From Agrocybe praecox (taxonomy: Eukaryota > Basidiomycota > Agaricomycetes > Agaricales > Agrocybaceae), in contig OZ024850.1 in NCBI GenBank assembly GCA_964017145.1, forward strand, positions 372,001 through 436,000: a DNA stretch of 64,000 nt, written 5' to 3'. Made by a program: the position numbers and the translations under genes. The notes beneath the pieces are model-generated. The model saw only the letters and a list, made by a program, of their open reading frames with translations. It was not told where the DNA came from and searched no databases. Position 1 is the stretch's first letter. The number at the start of each line of letters is the position of its first letter. Of the stretch, positions 1 through 10,732 are shown piece after piece.

Positions 1-1
1 A

Positions 2-840
2 CTCGTGCTTTACCAGCGCCCCATCAGTCCGGGTGAAGTCGATCATAAACGACTCTTCTATCCCGTTCCGTACATAATTGCTACTCTTCGCCGCACCATC
101 GAGAAGCTCGTGTACTCTCAAAGCGGGAACGCTTTATTTTTGAACGAGTCAATTAGCAATTTCCCGGCTGTGTGGAAGCATCTTCTGCCTAGCACTCCGG
201 GCAGTGTTATTTCCAGCGGAGGGTCTTCATTGGGGTGGGCGTTAGGAGCTGCGGTAGGAGCTACGCTGGGGACCAGGACAATAGGAATAAACGGCAATCC
301 GGAAAGGAAGGGATACGACCTCGTCGTAGCCATTGTTGGGGATGGGTCGTACATGTTTGGCGTACCAAGCTCTGCCTATTGGATGGCTAGACGGTATAAC
401 ACTGTAAGTTGAAATCCCTTTCGAGTGAAAAGCGCTGATAAAAGTGATATAGCCATTCCTTACTATCGTACTAAATAACGGAGGCTGGAATGTAAGCTTT
501 TTTTGTTGCACCACGCTTTTGTCTAATTGACCGTAACACATTAATATAGTCCCCCAAGTTGTCCATGATAGGCGTCCAGCCAGATGGATATGGCAGATAC
601 ACTCCTGGAGCGCAGCTCACTGTTGGGTTCGGTCCCGACATGCCTGACTATTCTCAAATCGCCGTAGCAGCCTCGGGCGGCTGGGCATGGGGCGCTCGTG
701 CTGGTGGTGTAGGCGCCTTTGGTAAGGCTTCTGTGGATGCAGTTGACAAAGAATTCAGTGATCTAATTGAAAAGGCCGTACGAGTCGTACTGGAGGAGAA
801 GCGATGTGCCGTCGTCGACTGTGCACTTGACCTTATTTGA
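2..840 (+). CDS. TPP-dependent decarboxylase / acetolactate synthase-like protein (3' part, 5' end outside window)
   Basis: C-terminal part of a thiamine-pyrophosphate enzyme. Exons 2..403, 453..491 and 550..840 join in frame through introns of 49 and 58 nt and give 243 residues. The second half of the translation has the TPP-binding motif: GDGSYMFG followed, after the expected spacing, by LNNGGWN, which is split across the exon 1/2/3 joins. The upstream SSGGSSLGWALGAAVGA stretch is the usual glycine-rich run before the motif. The family includes acetolactate synthase, benzoylformate decarboxylase and oxalyl-CoA decarboxylase; the fungal stand-alone members are usually annotated only as 'thiamine pyrophosphate enzyme', and the substrate cannot be read from this part. 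The N-terminal PYR domain lies left of the window. The gene converges on the next one, leaving 128 bp between stop codons. Confidence 0.88.
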
Positions 841-968
841 CTAACTAAATATTGAACTTTAAGCGAGTTATGGTATGTACTATAACTACTACTCACTCGA
901 CATGCATGCCACCTTTCAGAGTAAACAACACGTCGTCATGAAATTAAAGAAAATAAATCATCAATCAA

Positions 969-2984
969 TCACAGCCCGTGAATAATAGTTCTAGTTGGAG
1001 CGGCGACTTCCCATTGCAAAGTCAACCCAACCTTTCCCTGTGACGGGACAGAGCACACCCAAGCAAAGCGCCCTTCCTTCCCAAGGGACTCAACATCAAT
1101 TTCCCCTTGGCCCACTTCATCTGCTCCGTCCCACATTGCAATGACGCCAGTTCCAACTTTCAGCGGAGCCGGCGCCTTGAGCTCTTTGACACTAGTAATC
1201 GACGCCGTACCCTCGGCAGTTGGTATAGTCAACGCCGGCTGGACGAGCTTCACTGTGATTACAGAATCTTCTGAGACGGGGACTTGGTCTATGACCTTGA
1301 TGCTTAGGTTCTTGGAGAACACTGTGGGCTTTGTGTTGTGTACGGTTATGCGCTGCGTGAATGTGTGATTTGAAGATTTGGTGTAGAATCCGGAATGCGA
1401 TACTTTCTTGGAGCGGGGATGGTATGTCACCCGAATGGAAGGGTCCAGTCTTGAGCAAGATTTAAGTACTATGTTAACCATGATGATAGGGAAATATGGT
1501 CGTACCCGAGAGGACATTCAAACTTTTCTTCTGGGCTAACCAGGGGAACATCCGACCTGGCAATGAAGCTCCCATCGACGTACACACTTGCTGCTCCTCC
1601 CAGCAGGGTGTAGTCAGATGCGTTCTTGATCTTCGCCTAAACAGAAGAGTAAAATAATAAGAAACTGGTATCACTGGCAATAAGCAAGTTTTCGCACCTT
1701 AAGATGAACACGACTATCTTTCTTTGGGACACACACCCAGCTCATTTCGGCCTCCAATGCCAATTTAACGATCGTCACGTTATGCCCAATGTTATCACTC
1801 GGGATGTTAATGAGACCAGGAACGACAAACGTCGCGCTGATATTTCCCTTGGATGAAACTTGGAGCTCGCGATGAACTATAGATGCAGGGCTGGCATACT
1901 CATCGTACTCGACAGATGACGTCTCAGGCGCAGGCGCAGACATCATTGGCTGTGGCATTCCTCGTGAGCGTGCCATAGAGGCCATGGGCGCGCTACCCCC
2001 TAGCATTGACGATGCTCTACGTGGGCCGCCTTTTTTGAACATGACAGGCCTGTTTGCGCTGATGGTCCAGGGAGAGAGAGTAGGGACACCGACTCCGAAT
2101 GTGGGAGTTGCTGTTTCGAGAGTAAGAGGAACATCTTCCCAGTCTTCTCCTGTATCCTGTGAGATGGAGCCTTTGTAAACGAGGGCTATGGGCTTGTCTT
2201 CGGTCTGCATGTTGACGCGGATGTCATAACCTGCATTCCATGTCGCATTGCTTACCGCTGATAAATGATCAGAATTTTAGCGTCTCTGTAACTCGCTGGA
2301 CATACCATAAATAAGAGAAATATCTATCTCCCCTTCCGAGTCTGCAAAGACCCCAACGATGGCCTTGACATTCAACTTTTCGCTCCCAGTTGGACCGTGC
2401 AGCTTGTCTTGTTCTTCCTTGATAGCTTTCTCGATGGATTGCCTTTCTTCTTCCAGCTCCGTAACCTTATCGTCCAGCTCACTTGCAGCTGCTTCATAGT
2501 TTTGCACGACTTCCCTTAGTTTTGAAACCTCGAGGCTCTCTGCTTTGAGGGAAGTCATGTACGTCTCGAGACTACGAAGAGCTTTGATGCAACGAGCATT
2601 GGCCTTTTCGTTCTGCTTCTTCGTGAGAAGTAGTGCAGCAAGCTCAGGGGAAGTGTCTTTGGGGGTGGGAGGTACTATCGTCGATAAAGTCACATCGTGG
2701 ATGGTTGCAGCGCCTCTTCCTTCAACTCTAGATGACGCAGATAAAGTCAAGTTCTCAGAGAATTATCGACGCGCTCACCTGAACGAGTCCTTATCCAACA
2801 CCGCAGGAAGTCCGACTATACTCAACTGATTCTGTCCATCCTTGACATTGAACTTAAAAAGACGCGTGATTTCTGCGCGACCCGTGTACACGCTCACGCT
2901 GGTGATCTTACTATCCTTTGCAGCAACGAGCTCTATGGGGTGAAAGGCCGGCACAGTGTCAGAGGTCTTGGATGCTGTCGCCAT
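969..2984 (-). CDS. DUF4139 domain-containing protein
   Basis: Five exons (2984..2779, 2727..2306, 2257..1698, 1636..1506, 1449..969) join in frame to 599 residues. The N-terminus (PIELVAAKDSKITSVSVYTGRAEITR) matches the DUF4140 N-terminal domain. A coiled coil follows at about residues 90-180 (KLREVVQNYEAAASELDDKV). The C-terminal half is the DUF4139 beta-rich domain, with AVSNATWNAGYDIRV and WEDVPLTLETATPTFG. The family occurs in bacteria, fungi and nematodes, sometimes labelled 'mucoidy inhibitor A-like', and its biochemical role is not established. There is no signal peptide or membrane segment, so it is probably cytosolic. The start is the first ATG of exon 1 and the length is normal for fungal members. 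All introns are 48-69 nt with GT..AG ends. Confidence 0.9.
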
Positions 2985-3830
2985 GATGGTTGAAGGTTGG
3001 AGGACGACTGGTTGAAAGCATGGAAACCGTAGATTTCTGTTATGCAGGTTTTTGATGGCAGGTCGTTCATGTCAAGACTTAAACGTTAAACACAGGCGGG
3101 AGTCTCTTGGAATTAACGCGATTGTACAGCCTTTTTTTGATGTGCCACTTTCACCCGTTGAAACAAAACAAGATGCTTACCTGGATTAAGGTTTCCCATA
3201 CCTTCCAACGGAACGAAAGGCAAGATAGGAGATCTAGTTGAACTCACAACACTAGGACTGAGTGCGTTGTCTATTGGGATTACATTGGGATTACATTCCG
3301 TAATGACCGATAAGTTTAGACCGTCATATTTATATTGAGACGGTCGTGGATTTAAATGATCATGATTCGTGAGACCTTCCATCGGAATTTCCCGGTGGAT
3401 ATGTATTCACATGCCCCTTGCTCGCCAGATCTTACACCGCTGACGAGAAGAGGTATTTGTTGTCCAAATAGCCTTTCATATATATGATTTTATATTTTCA
3501 ACAGCTATTTTTCCGCGAAATAGGTATTGGACTTGCTAAAATGTGGTATGCCCGTTCCTATAAACGGTAAGGCCGAAGACTATTTCTCCACGAAACACGT
3601 AGGTAGTACCCAAAATATGATACGTATTTCTCAAGCACTATTTGGACGAGAAATAGCTATTCTACGCAGCGTTGAAGCTTAAGTATAGCCGAAGCGACGA
3701 GAATAGCTCAATCTTCACGCCGTTAAATATATAATTAATAATGCCCAAGTTTCCAAGGGCTTCCAGCCTACCCGCCAGGTTCTAGGATGTGTAATAATGT
3801 CTCTCCAAAGGTTGACATCAAGAGCTTGTC
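2985..3830. other. Spacer between DUF4139 gene and P450 pseudogene
   Basis: No gene is seen. The left part must hold the promoter of the minus-strand DUF4139 gene. A short direct repeat (attgggattac twice) lies near 3273-3300. The rest is AT-rich unique sequence. Confidence 0.5.
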
Positions 3831-5466
3831 ATGGACGACATATCTCTGTACATGCCTTTTGATAATACCTTTTCGCGCAATTTGATATCCCATCAACGGT
3901 TGTCTTTTCTCCCTCTACTGGGTCCACGCGACATCCCGATTATAGAAAACGTGCTTCAGATAACTTCAAAGATGCCATGTTTTAAGCTCGAGGAATGGGG
4001 GAAAGAGTTTGGTAAGAAGACGGGGATAACCCTCGGCTTTATGTGCGTTTTTAGTATTGACCTACGATGATGGGTCCAATATTCTCTCTGAACATCGTCG
4101 ATCAATGCATAGTAGTTGTTCTAAAACACATTCGAAGCCGCAACTGATCTGCTAGGTAACATACATTTATGTTTCTCATCATGACCTTGGACTGATATTT
4201 TCAACAATTACAAGATCGTCGTTACAGCATGTATACTAGTGACCTCTATAGGACGATTCTGGCCGGAGAACACATAACGGAAGAACTTTTTCTGCCTTTG
4301 ATGCCGTATGGTTCCCTGTGAGTCTCTGTTCCCCTTTATACCAAGTTTGAGAGCTCAAGTCACTTGCATTTATTTTTTCAACTTTCCAGTTTCAGCAAAA
4401 TGCGCCGTGAGGCACACCCAGACTTCAGCCTACGAGCAGTCGAGAAGGATAAAGATGTACAAGAATGTGAAGCGATCATCACAGCGAATAAACTGCTTGG
4501 CTCTCCCAACGAATAGGCTCATCATTTCCTCAGTACCGCAGTGCCACTTACACCCGGTCGTCTCTCATGGAAAGGGATAACGATATAACTGTGACCCGAA
4601 AAAAGCCTCTGACGACCAAATTAGCCCACGCCCGTGCGGGGTAATTCTATGGTCGATATCTTTCCCATACTCAATTACCTACCGCCTTGGATGGCGAGAT
4701 GGAAGCGAGATGCTATTGAGGCGTATATCTCCGAGACGACGCTTTTCAAAGGATTTAATGATGGTGTTGGTCAGGAGATGGTGCGTGTCATGCACGATTC
4801 TTCATGTCTTGGAATAAATGATGAGACTTGAACTGGGCTGACGTACGTGCGTCACTAGGCTGCAGGGGATGCATGGGAGCTTGAGTATTATAGCCTTTTC
4901 AGTGCTATATTAGAAAAGCGGGAACAACACGCAACGTCAGAAGACGAAGAGGCCCGGACATCAGGCCTCATGGTGTGAGTAATCGGATATTCATTGTCAG
5001 TTTTTAGGTATGGTCCACTTACTGCGATGTAAATTCATTATTCAATAAGCGCAGCCGGATCCGAAACAATGAGCCTTGAGCTTGAGGAGCCTTCTTTTGT
5101 CGTTCCCTGCGACTGTGCACGATAAGGACTGGCCAAGCTTTTGTCTGACAAAAAACTGCATTGGATTACACTTTGCCAACCAGACGTGTACATGAGCATC
5201 GCTGCGATCCTGTGAGCGTGTAATATCGAAAGAGCAATCGACCCAGATACTGGTAGTCCGATTACTCCTTCGAAGTTAGAATTCGTGGAGTGGGGCATAG
5301 TTTTGTGAGTCTATTCCGGTTTTGCTCGGTCTTCTGCAAGAATTTTTTTGTTTTAGTCTAATCTTTCCTTTGTGCCAGAGCACCTTCCCCTTTTGAGAGC
5401 AGAGTCTCCGAAAGATTCCAGGAGCAAGGTCTATATATCCTGGAGAACAGCGCACGCGGCCAGTAG
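3831..5466 (+). pseudogene. Cytochrome P450 pseudogene, paralogue of the intact gene at 10733-13147
   Basis: Exon by exon this matches the intact P450 further right. The N-terminal MPCFKLEEWGKEFG corresponds to MPWFKLEEWARQFG. GPIFSLNIV, then TILAGEHITEELFLPLMPYG, then NSMVDIFPILNYLPPWMARWKR, and a C-terminal block PFESRVSERF follow in the same order. The coding frame is broken by several stops: after the helix-C-like exon, in the FSKMRRE exon, and before NSMVDIF. The piece between the AGSET block near 5050 and the heme-loop exon near 5155 is missing. In the intact gene that interval holds the I-helix, ExxR, PERF and FGFGRR motifs. The cysteine-containing CIG-HFANQT remnant survives, but in another frame. 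It cannot make a functional P450. It is an old tandem copy rather than a processed one, because intron remnants are still present. Confidence 0.85.
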
Positions 5467-8400
5467 AGGAGGAAGAGACGTTTTGCGTCGACATACCAAA
5501 GAGACGATTAGGATAATTTTGCAATCAAGGAGAGATTGGAGATCCCAATAGTTTATAGACATCGCAGGGATCGACGGTTTAAGCTTTAAGCTAAAGGGGG
5601 GTAAAGGTGAAGGTTGGCCAAAGGACAGCGGCGAGCAAAATCAACCATATACTATGCAGTCTATGCTACCTTTCATAATGGGGCATTACCAATGGATTTT
5701 CTTCCCTCCTCCAGCTCTGTCATGAGTTTATCGCCAATTCTCACCCAGCTCCCTCGTAGATTTGTACGTCATTTCGTTGTTCTGAAACCTTGCCGTTCGA
5801 TTGAACTGAGTTTGTTGGGGAAGACATGCGTGATTCAAGATGTCGAACAGCTTTGATTGCCCGAGCTATATTCCTTTTCAAGAAGTCGAGCGGCCACTTA
5901 AGAAAATGATTGAGACGGCAGAGGAGGAGCAAGATAGGGTGGTTATCATTCAGCATGTTAAGCGGAGTCGGACTTCAAATTTTCAAACTGGAATGTTTGG
6001 AACTCGGAAGTGCCGACTGCCGTCGGCCAAAACTTTGCTGGGCTGTAACTTTGTGTGAACGCTGCTCGGAAATAAATTGGGAAAAAGCTTCAGATGAACC
6101 ATTGTGTACAGAGGGGCCTATGCTCTGCAGAGTTTCTAATATCGATCCGAACAATATTTACGCTTATTTACTGTGGGGACGAATCACGAAACTTGAAGCT
6201 TTGAAAATTTGAAGGCGCGTCGCCTTTCTCGATTCCCTGCGTCCTACCCTGACACGCGCGTAGCGTGCACTCCCCTATCATCTCCATACGTACGCACTCT
6301 CTTCTCAATTTCCTGCTCGCTCTTCGAAGGTCGCCCGCCGTTGTGACCCGTCTGTGTCGTCGTAGGGAGGCTGCGGTGATGCGTCATCACCATCACTGGC
6401 ATCTGGTGGTTGGGGTGGGCGGTTGCTGTGGTCGTCATCGTCGTGGGTGTGATCTTGTGGTGGCGGTGGACACCTCACTGTCAGCCGATGGCAAGCATGT
6501 CCTCCCCCATCTTTGGGGGTCACCTCTGTGGACATATTTTCCAGATAAGAAAGTTCGCGTGTTGCTTAATATAATTTGTTTAGCTAGCTAGCAAGATTAT
6601 GGGCGAAAGCCCAGTTCCGGGGTTGTTCCCGGCCCGGGTCTCTCCTGCCCATGAAGCAGACTTTACTTCACATATCGAGACGAAACTGCGACACCCATTT
6701 ATAAGGAATGTCATGACGCGGCGAGTGAGTCTCGATACCCCAAAATTAGGAATGGCAGACCATGTTGATTGCCTTTTCACAAATTCTTCTCAAATTCTTA
6801 TGCACACATGATATCATGTATATCCACAAGGTGCCGAGCGCCACTGAATGGGCGCTTATGACACCATGACCTGGCTTCCAAAATATATTCGGTGCAACCT
6901 GCGTGGGAAATCTATAGCTAGTTCATCTATGAACTGCATACTAAGGTGGAAGTAGCGGCAAAGTAGCAGTCAAAACTGTGCCGTCTAATCTAATCTAATC
7001 TGACCCGTGTAGTAGTTTATCTTATTTTATCAAATGCCGCACCCTCAAAATAGTAGGCAGTGGCAGGCAGGTTGCATTCAATTAACCCCGGAAGGAAGTA
7101 ATGAGTGATAACAGGAAATTTTAAAAGGACTCGGAAAGAGAAGCTCGAGAGCGACGTAGCTTAATATTGGGCAATCATTATGTGAGGAGATGCAGAAAAT
7201 AACGGAGAGAAAAAATGTTGCATTCTAATTTTACGCTCGTGCAACAGAGAAGCGGTGGTGGCAGTGGTGGTGACAGCATAGCAAGAGAGGTATAATTATC
7301 CAACACTTGCGCGTAAGCATATCATAAAGGTACTATTCTTTCCTTACTCTGTTACGTCTTGTACGCTGCGGCGCAGATTCGCAGTGCTAATTGGTCAACC
7401 GATTAATTAGTAGCCTTCTGCTGTATTTGTGAACATATTGTAAAAGACATTGAATAATGTCGCTTTCGTTACTTGTAGAAAATATACAGCACTGATAGCA
7501 ATGTATGGACATGTACTATCTTTGTTTCAGCATTTACTCGAGCAGCTCACATTTCGAGAAATGTTAACAAATGTGTGAGTAAATAAATTCCCATCCGACA
7601 TTGAATGTAAATAGATGTATGTATTGGCCGCCAACTAGACTTAATCTGAAAACCAGTCGCAGCCCAGAGTACCAAATGTATTTAGCTATCAGCTGCAATG
7701 CCTTGTCTCAAGGCTTGGCAATTTAAGAAAAAGCCAATAAAATTTCGTGGTATACGTTGGGCCACCTATCCAGTCATAAGTGTATGATTATGCTCAAAAA
7801 CATAATTCTAAATGCCTGCGGGGCCGATCCGTGGATGTAGCGTAAGACTGCTTGTCACTTGATATTGGGAAAGTTGTCTATTAATGATATTGACGTGCAT
7901 CTTCTGGTCATGTAATCCTTCAAGTCCGGAATTGCCTGAACATGGAGTAGACGCTCGCATTCCGGATTGGGATGAATTTCTGCATATGAGTGCCCATTCA
8001 ATAGAGTTTTATTGACACTGGTTCCTAGCAGGCATATCAAAATAAAGATATGGTAACCGGTTGAAAGGGGACTCGGATTGGTGTGAAATGAGGAAATTAA
8101 CATGTATGAAATGAGTCGGCTCAATATCCGGGACTCAATCTGACTGATACTTGTACAAGATAGCAGGACAAGATTAATCCATGACGTTTGGAGTGAGCAT
8201 AATGACTCCAATGATATTTCATGTCATCCTGCGTTCATCGAAGGTGCGCGAGCCTCGAGATCATGGATGGATATACATGCACCCAAAACACAGCTATGTC
8301 GCCTTGAATCTTGATGCTGTGTGATCCACGCAGAATTTTTTTAGCAGCTTTCTTCGGCGAAAGAAACCCTAAAAAGGTCGAAATTGTATAGACTGACAGG

Positions 8401-9371
8401 TCGGGAGAAATACTAAAAGTTTCTGTGGCTAGAATGGGATAAGACCATGTGATAGCTTCGAAAAAGCTCCATGACATATATTGTGTCTCCATTTTCCATG
8501 AATTGCATAGAAAAGATCATGTACGCTCCGATGTGCGACGCAGGTAAAGTCGTCGTTTTGAATTCTTCTAAATACCAAAATGTTCGTCATTCGTGAACCG
8601 GGAGTTATATGATTCACCATCATAGTTACTGAGACAGTGCAATGATTTGGCACCGCCATAGCGTCTCTCTGGGCCCTTTAATATTCGAAAGGAGCCAGAG
8701 GCGGTATAGTAGTAGGGAACCCATGAGGTTATTACCCAAATTCAGGGTTCACGACTCAAGAATTTTCAAGATTTTGACTCTGGAAAATTTATTTATGCTA
8801 TTTTGGAGAAAGGAACGGGTTTATCAAAGGCATAAACCTCGAATGCATTCAGTCCTTGGGCCGAAAAAGTCTAACTGGTGCTCCGCAATATGCATTGTCT
8901 AATCAAGAAGTACATCCGGTGCCTCAGTGCCCAGATAAAACCTCGAAATTTACATATAGGTAATTTCTGGATCATGTGTCTCGTACGCATCGGAATGTCG
9001 TCGCATGACGCACATTAACAGAGCGTGTCACGGTGTGTGTACATAGCAGAAAACGCGATAGAGAAAAGGGCCCAATACACTTAACAAAGCAAGTATTGAA
9101 TAAAAAACAGCGTGGGGATCCTGAAAGATCTGCACTATTCTGTATAATAGCATTGAATTTATATATACATACTACAGACCCCGGTTATGAGGCCTTCCCC
9201 TGCGTAATAACACCATAAAGCGGTATGGCAAGTAGGCCCGAGTGCATCGAGTAGTATAATCACCACTAGCGAGCGACCCAATGGATTATCGCTCTGCCAG
9301 TATAACAGCATGACGGCGACGTGATTGCAGAAATACATTGGGTGCTCGTTGGCTACCAAATTGTGGGAATA
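5467..9371. other. Gene-poor stretch, nothing recognised
   Basis: About 3.9 kb without a supportable gene. Open frames here are short, overlap in both strands and contain no recognisable domain. A G/T-rich patch (about 6380-6480, ggtggttggggtgggcggtt) gives artefactual His- or Val-rich frames. The tetra/penta-nucleotide repeat ctaatctaatctaatc occurs near 6985. Confidence 0.5.
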
Positions 9372-9620
9372 GAGGGAGCAGCAAGTACAGCGGGAGCAGC
9401 GTTTATAGCGGGAGCAGCAATTATAGCGGGAGCAGCAAGGACGGCAGGAGCAGCAGGTATAGCGGGAGCAGCAAGGACGGCAGGAGCAGCAGGTATAGCA
9501 TGAGCAGCCCGCATAGCGGGAGCAGCAAGGGCGGCGGGAGCAGCAGGTATATCGGCAGCGGCAGGTATAGCGGGAGCAACCCGTATAGCGGGAAACAGCA
9601 TTTATAGCGGGAACAGCAGC
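9372..9620. repeat. 18-bp minisatellite (about 13 units)
   Basis: Imperfect tandem repeat with unit close to ggagcagcaaGTATAGCg, 18 bp long. The variable core alternates among agtac, gtttat, attat, aggac and ggtat, while the ggagcagc anchor is nearly constant. Because 18 is a multiple of three the array stays open in several frames (AGAA-like or SGSSKY-like hexapeptides), but no start/stop/intron context or homology suggests a protein. It lies in the gene-poor interval between the decayed and intact P450 genes. Confidence 0.85.
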
Positions 9621-10671
9621 GAGAGGTGAAGAGAATTAGTCAGTAAAAGAGTCTGCAGAATGTAATTCAATATACATACCTTAACCTGTTTCCTGTTGAG
9701 CGGTCCATGCGACATTATCACTCCGAGACAAACAAATGGAGGAGGATACTAAGAACAACGGAACAGAAAAGTCTGTTCAGCAGACATCACACAGTGCAGA
9801 ATAGATACGTAGCTTGATTGAAGACGCATCCAATTTTCGACAAAAGGATGGATGCCGCCCATTTCCATCACTGAAAATTAGCCACGTCATAGCCTAGCCT
9901 GGCGAACTTCGGTGCAATCTGCATCGTAAGGAACAAGAGAAAAGTAATAAGAGGTTGTAGACAGTCGAGAAAAGAAAAAGAAAGCTTTCTCGAGCTCGCA
10001 GTCGGTCGAGCTCGAGGGCTGCACAGGGTGATGATGGTGGTTTGTGAACAAGGAGTGTCACATGTCACCATCAGTTCGCCCAAAGACCCTATTCTATCCT
10101 CGCGATCATTTTTCCCTTGATGAGAGAATGTCAACATCCGACTTGCAAAGAAGAATCAGACTAATGTTGGTTTGATTTCAACCCAAATTAGGTCGTTTCC
10201 CACGCCGTCCCGACCCATGACTGTCCTGCCGTCAAAAACGTCAACGTACCAACGTCAACGCATCAACATTAGTGCTGCCCAAAAGCTCGACTCCTTGAAA
10301 ATAAGCGTAACTTTTACGTGACCTGCGTAGCGGCTCACACAGTCGATTTACTATTTATTCCAGCGGACGTGTTTTATGGGGCGAAACAGCGCAGAGTACG
10401 TTACGGGCCCTTGGAACCTAAATTCCTGTACACGAGTATCATGCAGGTAAGTCGCTCATGTTAAGACAGTACTGACTTTGCGCAATATAGGAACAGGTGT
10501 AATCGAGAACGAGCCTCTACGCGACGCGTATATGAGAATTTGTACATGTGCGGCAGCGGCAGCGGACACGGTTCCCACTTATAAAGAAGTTGCATTGTAA
10601 TAGTACGTGACATATGTATATATTACTATTCTTTTGCAGAAGCGAGCGATGCGTTACAGTGTGAATAGATA
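9621..10671. other. Spacer upstream of intact P450
   Basis: No gene is recognised. The short open frames on either strand lack any family resemblance. The right end is the promoter region of the P450. Confidence 0.5.
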
Positions 10672-10677
10672 TATAAA
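10672..10677 (+). promoter_or_regulatory. TATA-like box of the P450 gene
   Basis: TATAAA lies 56 bp upstream of the chosen ATG at 10733, a plausible core-promoter distance only if the leader is short. It was seen by eye only. Confidence 0.35.
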
Positions 10678-10732
10678 TGCCCTCGTTCGTTACGACGACA
10701 GGCACAAGGACCCCGAGCCATACCACAAAACC

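Noticed and set aside
9338..9607. Open frames over the 18-bp minisatellite
   Set aside because: Open only because the repeat period is a multiple of three; no gene context.
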